DNA from: Myxococcus dinghuensis
Lineage (GTDB): Bacteria; Myxococcota; Myxococcia; Myxococcales; Myxococcaceae
Assembly (NCBI RefSeq): GCF_024198235.1
Contig: NZ_JAKCFB010000040.1
Location: 1-64,000, forward strand
Reading direction: 5' to 3'
Length of the DNA: 64,000 nucleotides
Both the position numbers and the translations under genes were made by a program. Shown one piece after another: positions 1 to 8,400 of this stretch; the first letter of the stretch is position 1, and each line of letters begins with the position of its first letter. The notes under the pieces are model-generated. The model was not told where the DNA came from and made no database searches. It saw only the letters and a list, made by a program, of their open reading frames with translations.

Positions 1-74
1 CACCTGGGCGTCCGTGACCGCCACCTCGGGGACCTCCTTCTCGTCCCGGGCGGCTTACCGGCGCCTTCACTCAA

Positions 75-120
75 GGTGGGGAGAAGTAATTGTCGCTGGT
101 GGGGAGGAGTAATTGTCGCT
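75..120. repeat. Two tandem 23-bp direct repeats
   Basis: Two adjacent 23-bp units (75-97 and 98-120) differ at one position. Each begins GGTGGGGAG and ends GTAATTGTCGCT. They lie just outside an IS66 remnant. Short repeats of this kind are common at transposon ends such as IS21-type termini, but no matching transposase is visible in the remaining 74 bp to the window edge, so the origin is open. Confidence 0.6.
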
Positions 121-195
121 GGGCACCTGTCGGAACTGCTCCAATTCTCTTTCAAGCTCCACGGACCACCGCCTGGCGTGTGACCAACGGAGGTC

Positions 196-315
196 TCACG
201 AGAGGCACGAGCTCGTCACGACGGGACACGGCGAGGTCTTACCATCAATCGACTTGCGCATGTCCACCGCCTCGGTGGCCAGCACCACGCGCAAGGACAC
301 AGGCAGCGTGAACAC
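196..315 (-). pseudogene. IS66 TnpB (Orf2) N-terminal fragment
   Basis: A GTG start at 315 follows the tnpA stop closely and opens VFTLPVSLRVVLATEAVDMR, the characteristic start of IS66 accessory protein TnpB (the family has a conserved VDMRKSxDG). After RKSIDG the reading frame leaves the family and stops at 196, giving about 39 codons where the intact protein has about 115. It is a broken gene of the IS66 remnant. Confidence 0.75.
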
Positions 316-319
316 CCGC

Positions 320-634
320 TCACCAGCCCAGCGCGGTGACGAGCCGGGCCACGTACTCGACGTCGGCGCCCGCGGGGAACCGCAGCCGGGCTCCGCTGGC
401 CAGCACCACCTCGAGCAGCATGGGCCCCACCTGCGCCACGGCCGGCACCTCTACCGGCAACAGGCGCACCGCTGGGGCCTTCCGGGCGTGCTGGCGTCGG
501 CGCCGGTACACCCACGACTGCAACGTGCTCAGCCTCACCCCTCTCTGTGCGGAGAACGCCTTCTGCGTCAGCCCGCTCGCCTCGAACGCCTCGGCGACCT
601 GCGACCACTCCTGCTTCTCACCCGGCTTCGACAT
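320..634 (-). CDS. tnpA: IS66-family accessory protein TnpA
   Basis: This 104-residue protein has an N-terminal helix-turn-helix region (SGLTQKAFSAQRGVRLSTLQ, residues about 20-40) and a basic stretch (YRRRRQH), as in the small Orf1/TnpA of IS66 elements. That protein is needed with TnpB and TnpC for transposition. The length is normal and the ORF looks intact, but its partners are gone, so it is probably a relic. A second truncated copy starts at 3218. Confidence 0.8.
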   Translation of the reverse strand: MSKPGEKQEWSQVAEAFEASGLTQKAFSAQRGVRLSTLQSWVYRRRRQHARKAPAVRLLPVEVPAVAQVGPMLLEVVLASGARLRFPAGADVEYVARLVTALGW

Positions 635-822
635 TCCGGCCAGGGTCCACCACGACTGCTACCCCGGCAAGGCCTCCCGCCACGTCGCTCGCCGGACGGT
701 TACCTTCGCTCACTTGCCTTGACGCGCCTCCTACCGAGGCCTTGGAGGATCATGATGTAGCGCTCGAGTTTTGGGTAGGCACAGGACTCCTCGGAGCATC
801 GGGGAGTCCGCCCGTCGCTGAG

Positions 823-1968
823 CTAGCGACCCTGCATGGATTCAACCGTGTCGAAGAGGGGCGCCAGCGCGCCTTCCATGGCGTTGGCCGTCGCATCGCC
901 GCTCTGGTTGGTGATGATGAACACCCCCAACTGATACTTCGGCACGATGTAGAGATAGCATTGCGCGCGAGGCACGCCGCCGTGATGCACGTAGTGGGTA
1001 CCCAACTGGCTGCTCTGACCGATGTTCCAGAAATAGCCAATGCTGTGGTCCTCCGCGAAGCGCACCAGCGGCTTGTGTGACTCTGTCACCGCGGGATGGT
1101 TGCTCAACTGCAAGCGCAAGTACTTGACCATCTCCGGCATCGTCGCCTTCAAGGCTCCCGCAGCCCCCCAGGGCAACAGCGGCATCGGCGTGGTGCCGAC
1201 CGGGTTGTCGCTGTGGTAGCCAGGTGCCAGACGGCTGGTGTCCTGGGCACGCAGGCGCAGCCACGTGTCGTGCATACCGGCTTCCCTCGCCAGGAACTCC
1301 GCGAGCAACGATTCGTAGGGAGCCCCGTGGATCTTCTCGAGGGTGTACGCGACCAACTCGGTGCCGGCGCTCGAATATGCATAGTCCTTGCCGAGCGGGC
1401 CCTTGATGCTGACGGTGTGCAGGTCCTGCCAGAACCGCGGCTGCCCGTAGTCCGCGTAGGCGGCATTGAGCTTTGCCGGGGTGGCATGCGCAGTGAAGTC
1501 CCTCAACACCTCATTCACTTGCAGTGGCAACATCCCCGGCATGCCACTGGTGTGGGTGACCAGATGGCGCAGACGGATGGGTTCGCCGTCAGACTGCAGG
1601 TTCGGATAGGCAGCCGGCAGATACTTTTGTATCGGGTCGTCGAGGGTCGCCTTGCCTTCGAGGACAGCGTTCGCCAACAGCAGACCGGCGAAGGTCTTGC
1701 TGACCGACCCGATCTCATAGAGGGTCGTATCGTCGGGCGGATTGGACTTGCCGGTCTCGAGCTCGCCCCGATGGAGGATGAACTCCTCGCCGCGATAGAC
1801 CACCGCGAGCGAGGTTGCGTGCAGCAGTCTTGACTGAAGCAGGGTCGTCGCGGCCTGGTTCATCGCCGTGGGAATATCGCGAGCGGCCGCGGAGCCAGTC
1901 GTCTTGCAAGCGGCGAGCACCAGCATCATTCCAGCAATGGCTACAGAGATTTTGTTCATCAGACGCAT
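823..1968 (-). CDS. Serine hydrolase, class C beta-lactamase-like lipoprotein
   Basis: The protein has about 381 residues. A lipoprotein signal (MMLVLAAC) suggests export and lipidation. The fold family is beta-lactamase/penicillin-binding-protein-like: the nucleophile motif SxxK is SVSK in IGSVSKTF, the second motif is YSS in DYAYSSAG, and HHGG stands where class C enzymes have KTG. HTSGMPG is typical of this family. Substrate cannot be told; members include esterases, D-amino peptidases and beta-lactamases. Two close starts are possible (1968 and 1959), and neither has a strong ribosome-binding site. The gene lies between two IS66 remnants, so it may have arrived by transfer. Confidence 0.85.
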   Translation of the reverse strand: MRLMNKISVAIAGMMLVLAACKTTGSAAARDIPTAMNQAATTLLQSRLLHATSLAVVYRGEEFILHRGELETGKSNPPDDTTLYEIGSVSKTFAGLLLANAVLEGKATLDDPIQKYLPAAYPNLQSDGEPIRLRHLVTHTSGMPGMLPLQVNEVLRDFTAHATPAKLNAAYADYGQPRFWQDLHTVSIKGPLGKDYAYSSAGTELVAYTLEKIHGAPYESLLAEFLAREAGMHDTWLRLRAQDTSRLAPGYHSDNPVGTTPMPLLPWGAAGALKATMPEMVKYLRLQLSNHPAVTESHKPLVRFAEDHSIGYFWNIGQSSQLGTHYVHHGGVPRAQCYLYIVPKYQLGVFIITNQSGDATANAMEGALAPLFDTVESMQGR

Positions 1969-2184
1969 CGTACAGAGGAGGGTGGTCAGTCTCGCACACT
2001 CCCCAGGTCGGAACCAGGCACGCGAGGACCGCCGGCTCATGCGCAGGCGTTGACGAACCATGGCCTGGAACACTGGAACACGAGAAGTCCTCGGCGTCAT
2101 CGAGCAGGACCAAGACCGCTTTCTCGCCGTGGACCAGCGTCTGGTGAGCTGACGCACGGGACAGTCCCTGAAACCGCGCCCTCG

Positions 2185-2478
2185 CTACGCATCCGCCCAG
2201 GACTCGACCTCGCTCGCCGCCGCACGCGCGAGCTTCGCGGCGTCGGCAGGGTCCAGCCGCACGGTGGCGAGCACGCCGATGACGGTCCCCACCAGCAACT
2301 CCACGCGGCGGGCCACCGTCTTCCTGGACTTGCCACCCGCCCGGGCCGCCGCTTCGAGCGACTTCGTCAGGTGCCCATGCAGGAGCGCCCAGGAGTCCTC
2401 CACTGCGCGATGGGCCTCCGCAGCATGCGCGGCCAGCTCCGTGGCCGTGTTCACGAGCAGGCCCCCCACCGAGTCAAC
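2185..2478 (-). pseudogene. TetR-family regulator, C-terminal fragment
   Basis: The frame encodes GGLLVNTATELAAHAAEAHR and about 75 further residues, which resembles the ligand-binding C-terminal half of TetR regulators (family consensus GCLLVNTALEL). It stays open into the IS66 terminus at 2479, and the helix-turn-helix half is missing. The DNA beyond the other IS end (3288 on) is an unrelated gene, so the 5' half was lost and not just interrupted. The fragment could also be read as a 94-residue hypothetical protein from a GTG at 2469, which I think less likely. Confidence 0.55.
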
Positions 2479-2562
2479 GTATCCGTCCGGTCAGCGACGT
2501 GGCGTGAGCGGTTGAAGACGGATGAGGACCGTGCCCGACAGACGCCGCGACCGGAGGAGAGT

Positions 2563-2945
2563 TCAGGCCTGGGGCTGGAGGCGTGACTCGGGCGGACCGG
2601 TGGTCTGCCGACGCTTCCACTCGTGAGGCAGCAGCTCCGCGATGCGCGAGTTGGGATGTGTCTGCACGCGGAGCAGGACGTCGGCCAGGGACACCTCGGG
2701 GTTGACGCTGTTGGCCTCGCAGGTGGCGACCAGCGCGTAGAGACCCGCGAGATTCTCTCCCGCGGACTCGTGCCCGACGAAGAGGAAGTTCTTGCGGCCC
2801 AGCGCGGCCTTTCGCAACGCCGCCTCCGAGCGGTTGTTGTCCAGGGGCAACCGCGGGTCCTCTGCGAAGCGGGTCAGCGCCGCCCATTGCTTCGTCGTGT
2901 ACGAGAGGGCCTGCCTCAGCGGACTCTTCGGCGGATGGCGCGGCC
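2563..2945 (-). pseudogene. IS66 transposase TnpC, C-terminal fragment
   Basis: From the deletion joint to the stop, the frame reads about 125 residues with the IS66 transposase C-terminal signature: PLRQALSYTTKQW, then RLPLDNNRSEAALRKAALGR and FVGHESAGENLAGLYALV. These match the end of the DDE transposase and its C-terminal IS66 tail. The N-terminal zinc-finger region, the leucine zipper and most of the DDE core are missing, so the fragment cannot be active. Confidence 0.8.
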
Positions 2946-3218
2946 GTCGGCGCCTGCGGGGAACCGCAGCCGGGCTCCACTGGCCAGCACCACCTCGAGC
3001 AGCACGGGCCCCACCTGCGCGACGGTCGCCACTTCCACCGGCAACAGGCGCACCGCTGGGGCCTTCCGGGCGTGCTGGCGTCGGCGCCGGTACACCCACG
3101 ACTGCAACGTGCTCAGCCTCAGCCCTCTCTGCGCGGAGAACGCCTCCTGCGTCAGCCCGCTCGCCTCGAACGCCTCGGCGACCTGCAACCACTCCTGCTT
3201 CTCACCCGGCTTCGACAT
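2946..3218 (-). pseudogene. IS66 TnpA, truncated at the deletion joint
   Basis: It starts with the same MSKPGEKQEW sequence as the intact copy at 634 and is almost identical through LRFPAGAD. The last dozen residues of TnpA are replaced by sequence from the deletion joint. It retains the helix-turn-helix region but reads into unrelated frames. Confidence 0.75.
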
Positions 3219-3294
3219 TCCGGCCAGGGTCCACCACGACCGCTACCCCGGCAATGCCTCCCGCCACGTCGTTCGCCGGACGGTTACGCTTGGG

Positions 3295-3870
3295 CTAGAC
3301 AGCTTCGAACTCCGCCCCAGTGACACTCGCGCACTCCATCGCCGTCTTGATGTCCTCGGAAACAATGAGCACGCCGGTCCATCCCCAAGGGCGGAACACT
3401 TTGACCTCGCCCACCTTCATGGGGTCGATCCGCATCCCATAAACGCTTCGGTACTTGCCGAGCTTGTCCGGTCGCCCGTCCTCGGGCTTCCAGTACATCA
3501 CCGCTTCCGACGCCTCATCGTCGATGCACCGAACCAGCCGTGTCGCTACGAGAATGAGGTACTCGCCGGGGTAGTCTTGGATATTCACAGGAATCAGTTG
3601 CACGTCGTTGGGAGCCAACTCAGCGAAGATGGTGGCCACTCTCACGTGAACAACTGGCGTCATACCAGCGCCTGCAGTGCTGTAATCCAATCGCCTTCCA
3701 GGCTCGTCGATAGGAATCGTCAGAGGGCCCGACACGCGCGTGGGCCGACCTGACGTAAACTCCTTCCAGTCCTCTATCTCGTGGCCCTGATTGTCCAGCG
3801 GCTCGTCCAAGGACCATTTCCCGCTCAGCATCTCGGGTTTGAGCCTGAAGTATCGCGAATGATTCGACAT
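3295..3870 (-). CDS. imm11-family (DUF1629-like) immunity protein
   Basis: This 191-residue protein opens RYFRLKPEM and ends with a segment rich in short beta strands and helices (VFRPWGWTGVLIVSEDIKTA) that resembles the imm11/DUF1629 domain common in myxobacteria. There is no signal peptide, so it should be cytoplasmic. It lies directly downstream of the AHH nuclease toxin gene (19 bp gap, same strand), the usual toxin-then-immunity order, so its likely role is to bind and block that toxin. Its stop falls 7 bp from the IS66 end at 3287. The family call is by eye; the pairing is inferred. Confidence 0.65.
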   Translation of the reverse strand: MSNHSRYFRLKPEMLSGKWSLDEPLDNQGHEIEDWKEFTSGRPTRVSGPLTIPIDEPGRRLDYSTAGAGMTPVVHVRVATIFAELAPNDVQLIPVNIQDYPGEYLILVATRLVRCIDDEASEAVMYWKPEDGRPDKLGKYRSVYGMRIDPMKVGEVKVFRPWGWTGVLIVSEDIKTAMECASVTGAEFEAV

Positions 3871-3889
3871 GGTGGGTAGCTCACTGGCC

Positions 3890-5233
3890 CTACTTACCCT
3901 GAGTCACGAGCCTGTGGAGTAGCGTTCCTGGAGTCTGGGCCTCATAGGCGAGGCTGCGTAGCTCACTCGTGAGAACCTCTCGGCAAGCAACCACAGTACG
4001 GCAACCCTCCATCGCCTCCGAAAGGCGCAAGAAAACAGTATCATGATACTTCTGAGGATGCGGCCCCTTGTGTCCTGCGACTTCAACAATGTTCTCAGGA
4101 TCTTTCAGGTCCATCCCCGCCTTCCTGAAGAGCTTTCGGAACTCCGGCGTCCACGGCCCACCTCTCGCAGTTGAAACTTCGTTCTTATTCGTGGCGATGT
4201 GGTGGCGTTCACCTCCTCCGCCGCCAACGCCCTGGCTCGACATGGCCAAGGCGTTGGGGGCAAGCGCGATGGTGAAGCCGTCCGCCACCCTAGCGACGGA
4301 CCGCACACCTGCCACGGCGGGGTACCTGACTCCCGCCTGAGACTCCGCGGCAATCGCCGCCTGAGCCGAGCCAGGCAGTCTCACCGCCTTCGCAGCCAGC
4401 CCCAATGTGTTGCCAATCGCGGCCGTAGCAAGCATCACGAAAACCCGCGCCGCGTTCTCCCCCAGAACCTCGCCATATGCCTCGCCTGCCGCGCTGAGTT
4501 CCGCATAGGTCGAGGCCCGCTCCACCTCCCTCACCAAGGTCAGCCACCCGTCCACGAGCAGCCACACTGTGTTCGCCCCCAGGTAAGAGATGGCGAGGAG
4601 CGTCAATGTCGCCGCTACGCCCTTCGAGAGAGGCTCCGGGAGGACCCAAAGCATGCCGTACATCGTCGCGCTGGCGACGATAGTGGCCATGACCGCGCCT
4701 CCGTCTGTCATGTCCTCTAAGGCTTCGGCGGTCTCGTCCCACACCGAATCCATCGCGATGGCAAAGGCCCAGGCGAACTTGCCATCGCTGGCAAGCAGCG
4801 GGCCTTCCTCCAACAGGCGCAAGCAGTCTCCAGCCCGTCCCTTCCGCGTGCACCACTGGCCATAGGCGCGCGTCAGTTCTTCGTCCGCGTACGACTCCAG
4901 CAGGTGGAGGCCGTCTGGGTCCTCTTGATGCTGGGGTGTCAACCGAGGAGGGTGGCTCTGATAGCCGTACACCCCACTGCGGGATGGAACACCAAAGAGG
5001 TCACGCGCATGCAGCATGGGGTTGCGCTGTGGTCGCACGTCCCGCGCAAGTTCGACGAGGGCCGCTTCAAATTCGTCGTCGTCGAGTTCAGCAGCCTCTA
5101 GCTCTCCGTCGGGCCCTTCGCTCGGGGTGACCACGAAAAGGTCCCGTCCAGTGTCCAGCCGCACGACTCGAGTTGTCGCGCAGCCCGTGACGAACGTGAG
5201 CATAAGCAGCGGCGCCACCCATCGAAGCAACAT
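3890..5233 (-). CDS. Lipoprotein polymorphic toxin with C-terminal AHH nuclease domain
   Basis: The protein has 447 residues. The ATG at 5233 has a GGGGGA ribosome-binding site and starts MLLRWVAPLLMLTFVTGC, a clear lipoprotein signal. The middle (about residues 150-270) holds two hydrophobic segments and an alanine-rich region. After a glycine run (GVGGGGG) comes RHHIATNKN and then WTPEFRKLFRKAGMDL, PENIVEV and HKGPHPQKYHD, the layout of the AHH subset of HNH/ENDO VII-fold nucleases seen at the ends of polymorphic toxins. In Myxococcus, SitA lipoprotein toxins with variable ends pass between kin by outer membrane exchange and have an immunity gene next to them. This gene fits that design, but membership of the SitA group is inference. 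Confidence 0.75.
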   Translation of the reverse strand: MLLRWVAPLLMLTFVTGCATTRVVRLDTGRDLFVVTPSEGPDGELEAAELDDDEFEAALVELARDVRPQRNPMLHARDLFGVPSRSGVYGYQSHPPRLTPQHQEDPDGLHLLESYADEELTRAYGQWCTRKGRAGDCLRLLEEGPLLASDGKFAWAFAIAMDSVWDETAEALEDMTDGGAVMATIVASATMYGMLWVLPEPLSKGVAATLTLLAISYLGANTVWLLVDGWLTLVREVERASTYAELSAAGEAYGEVLGENAARVFVMLATAAIGNTLGLAAKAVRLPGSAQAAIAAESQAGVRYPAVAGVRSVARVADGFTIALAPNALAMSSQGVGGGGGERHHIATNKNEVSTARGGPWTPEFRKLFRKAGMDLKDPENIVEVAGHKGPHPQKYHDTVFLRLSEAMEGCRTVVACREVLTSELRSLAYEAQTPGTLLHRLVTQGK

Positions 5234-5473
5234 GCAGTGTCCCCCGGCAAGAGGCCCGCCGGATAGCAGGCCATACCAGCAAGGCATGAAGACACTGACA
5301 ATCAGTCCGTCGACCCCGCATAACCCAGCTCTACCCTACGTCGTCCAGTAGCTGCGGCACTCGGGCCCATGAGTTGGAATCTGGACACGGCAACCACATC
5401 GGCGGGCGCGCCCCATCTCGCGCACACGAAGTGATGTCTGGAGTTGCCCCCGTCAAATCGGACAGGGTCAGTG

Positions 5474-8400
5474 GTGCTCAACGCCTCTCGGCATCACGGC
5501 CAGCGGGACCCAGCTTCGCAACGGGCGCTGGAGGGTTTGGACGGCCTCGTGCTCAATGCCTCTCGGCATCACGGCCAGCGGGACCTCGGGCTCGGTGCTG
5601 ACGGTGGTGGCCGGCCACCTGTGCTCAACGCCTCTCGGCATCACGGCCAGCGGGACTTCGACCCTGGCGACCCTGGGCGAGGGGCGGAACAGGTGCTCAA
5701 CGCCTCTCGGCATCACGGCCAGCGGGACCGGGACTGGGTGACACGTCCATCCTCGCGATTCACGTGCTCAACGCCTCTCGGCATCACGGCCAGCGGGACT
5801 TGGAAGCCACGCACCGTCGTGGTCCGGCGGCGAAGTGCTCAACGCCTCTCGGCATCACGGCCAGCGGGACTCCCCCACAGCCTCACGCGCTGAGCCGCAG
5901 GGCGGTACGTGCTCAACGCCTCTCGGCATCACGGCCAGCGGGACAACACTCGCCTGAAGTCAAAATGATGGCCATGGCATGTGCTCAACGCCTCTCGGCA
6001 TCACGGCCAGCGGGACAAGGGAAGGGTCCGGGGCATTTGCACATCATGGAGTGCTCAACGCCTCTCGGCATCACGGCCAGCGGGACACTACCTGATTTTC
6101 TGCCGGGACAAGGGTTTGTAGTGCTCAACGCCTCTCGGCATCACGGCCAGCGGGACGTGCTCGGGAGAGTGGGGAACAACGTCTGCGCTTGTGGTGTGCT
6201 CAACGCCTTTCGGCATCACGGCCAGCGGGACGCGTCAAAGCTCTGTCGGGAATCCTCCGTGCACAAATGGTGCTCAACGCCTCTCGGCATCACGGCCAGC
6301 GGGACCTACGCTCCAGATGGGCCCTACGCAGCAATTGTTGTGTGCTCAACGCCTCTCGGCATCACGGCCAGCGGGACTCACCTTGGAAATGCTCGATCTC
6401 TTCAGGAGGTGCTCAACGCCTCTCGGCATCACGGCCAGCGGGACGCCTCTGTCATGGGGAATGAGGCGAAGCGCTTCTGTGCTCAACGCCTCTCGGCATC
6501 ACGGCCAGCGGGACAGGCGAGGCGGGCGGTGGAGTCGAGCAACCACGCGGTGCTCAACGCCTCTCGGCATCACGGCCAGCGGGACCGCGAGCTTTTGAAT
6601 TGGGTGCGCAACTCCGAGTTGTGCTCAACGCGTCTCGGCATCACGGCCAGCGGGACATGACGAGCGGGTCCATGGTGCCGTGGAGCGGCTTGGTGCTCAA
6701 CGCCTCTCGGCATCACGGCCAGCGGGACGGGAGGACGCCGCGAAGTACCGCGCGGCAGTGGAGGTGCTCAACGCCTCTCGGCATCACGGCCAGCGGGACG
6801 AAATCCGGCGGTACGAACTGGATGCTGGTCTACTACGAGTGCTCAACGCCTCTCGGCATCACGGCCAGCGGGACCTCCTGGGACCCCGACGCTGGCACCG
6901 TCCACGTGGTGCTCAACGCCTCTCGGCATCACGGCCAGCGGGACAGTAGTTCATGGTGAGTCACCTCGACATATTGATGGTGCTCAACGCCTCTCGGCAT
7001 CACGGCCAGCGGGACTCGCTGAGCGGAGAGGTGACGTTCTCGCTGCTGGCGTGCTCAACGCCTCTCGGCATCACGGCCAGCGGGACGCGTGCACCGAAGT
7101 TGATTCTGCCGACCCTGACGAGTGCTCAACGCCTCTCGGCATCACGGCCAGCGGGACCCCGACATGCTGGTTTGGCCTGCAAACCAACGCTCCCGTGCTC
7201 AACGCCTCTCGGCATCACGGCCAGCGGGACTAGGGATTTGGCCCACGTCTGGTTTCGAGACCGGAGCGGTGCTCAACGCCTCTCGGCATCACGGCCAGCG
7301 GGACCGCCCGCCCCGGCGCAGCGTCCCCAGACCGCCGCACGTGCTCAACGCCTCTCGGCATCACGGCCAGCGGGACCCCTTCAACGGGAAATGCACCCTG
7401 GTGGTGGGCTAGTGCTCAACGCCTCTCGGCATCACGGCCAGCGGGACGGGCGCCAGGACCTCCCGCAGCGAGCGGGGCCGACGGTGCTCAACGCCTCTCG
7501 GCATCACGGCCAGCGGGACCTCGTTGTCGAGCGCCGCATCGTCAAGGATCGATTGATGTGCTCAACGCCTCTCGGCATCACGGCCAGCGGGACCAGTTGG
7601 AGGCCGAGCAGCGAGAGTACCTGGAGAAGCGGTGCTCAACGCCTCTCGGCATCACGGCCAGCGGGACCAGTTGGAGGCCGAGCAGCGAGAGTACCTGGAG
7701 AAGCGGTGCTCAACGCCTCTCGGCATCACGGCCAGCGGGACACCCGCGTGTCCATGACGAAGTGGACGCGGAGGGTGGTGCTCAACGCCTCTCGGCATCA
7801 CGGCCAGCGGGACACCCGCGTGTCCATGACGAAGTGGACGCGGAGGGTGGTGCTCAACGCCTCTCGGCATCACGGCCAGCGGGACCTGACGCTGGCGCAC
7901 CTGCCGGCGCTGCGCACCTAGTGCTCAACGCCTCTCGGCATCACGGCCAGCGGGACTCCAGGAGGTCTCAGGTGCGCAATCGGGTGCCTGTGCTCAACGC
8001 CTCTCGGCATCACGGCCAGCGAGACCCCACGTTGGCGTTGGAGCCCGGGACCATCGTCTAGTGCTCAACGCCTCTCGGCATCACGGCCAGCGGGACTCAC
8101 ACGCCGGGCGACGACATCGCCGGGCAGGTCATGTGCTCAACGCCTCTCGGCATCACGGCCAGCGGGACTGGGCGATGTGCAGGTGCTCGGGGTCGGCGGG
8201 ACGTGCTCAACGCCTCTCGGCATCACGGCCAGCGGGACTCGAGCTGGGGTGCGGCGCCAAGGCGAATGAACTCCTGGTGCTCAACGCCTCTCGGCATCAC
8301 GGCCAGCGGGACGCCGCGCCGGGCTCCCATCCTACAGGTTCGACGAGCTGTAGTGCTCAACGCCTCTCGGCATCACGGCCAGCGGGACCACAAGTGGGCG

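Larger units (their letters stand above)
196..703 (-). mobile_element. IS66-family remnant, truncated (copy A)
   Basis: The segment carries one IS66 terminus at 703, read inward on the minus strand as GTAACCGTCCGG, followed by a complete tnpA and about 25 codons of tnpB. Homology to tnpB stops near 235, and nothing of the long tnpC transposase is present. Positions about 353-703 are nearly identical to 2946-3287 in copy B, so both belong to the same element family. The element cannot move by itself. Confidence 0.75.
2479..3287 (-). mobile_element. Internally deleted IS66-family element with both ends (copy B)
   Basis: The element is bounded by imperfect inverted repeats of about 30 bp. The left end at 2479-2508 reads GTATCCGTCCGG, and the right end at 3258-3287 reads GTAACCGTCCGG on the minus strand; both continue into CGACGTGGCG. 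Inside, most of tnpA is joined directly to the last part of tnpC near 2945, so about two thirds of a normal 2.4-2.7 kb IS66 element is gone. The flanking 8-mers (2471-2478 and 3288-3295) are not a target duplication, which suggests later recombination. Such deleted copies could move only with a transposase supplied elsewhere. Confidence 0.7.

Noticed and set aside
320..3287. Composite transposon formed by the two IS66 copies around the serine hydrolase gene
   Set aside because: Copy A lacks one end and copy B is deleted, both lie in the same direction and no target duplication is seen, so a functional composite unit cannot be supported.
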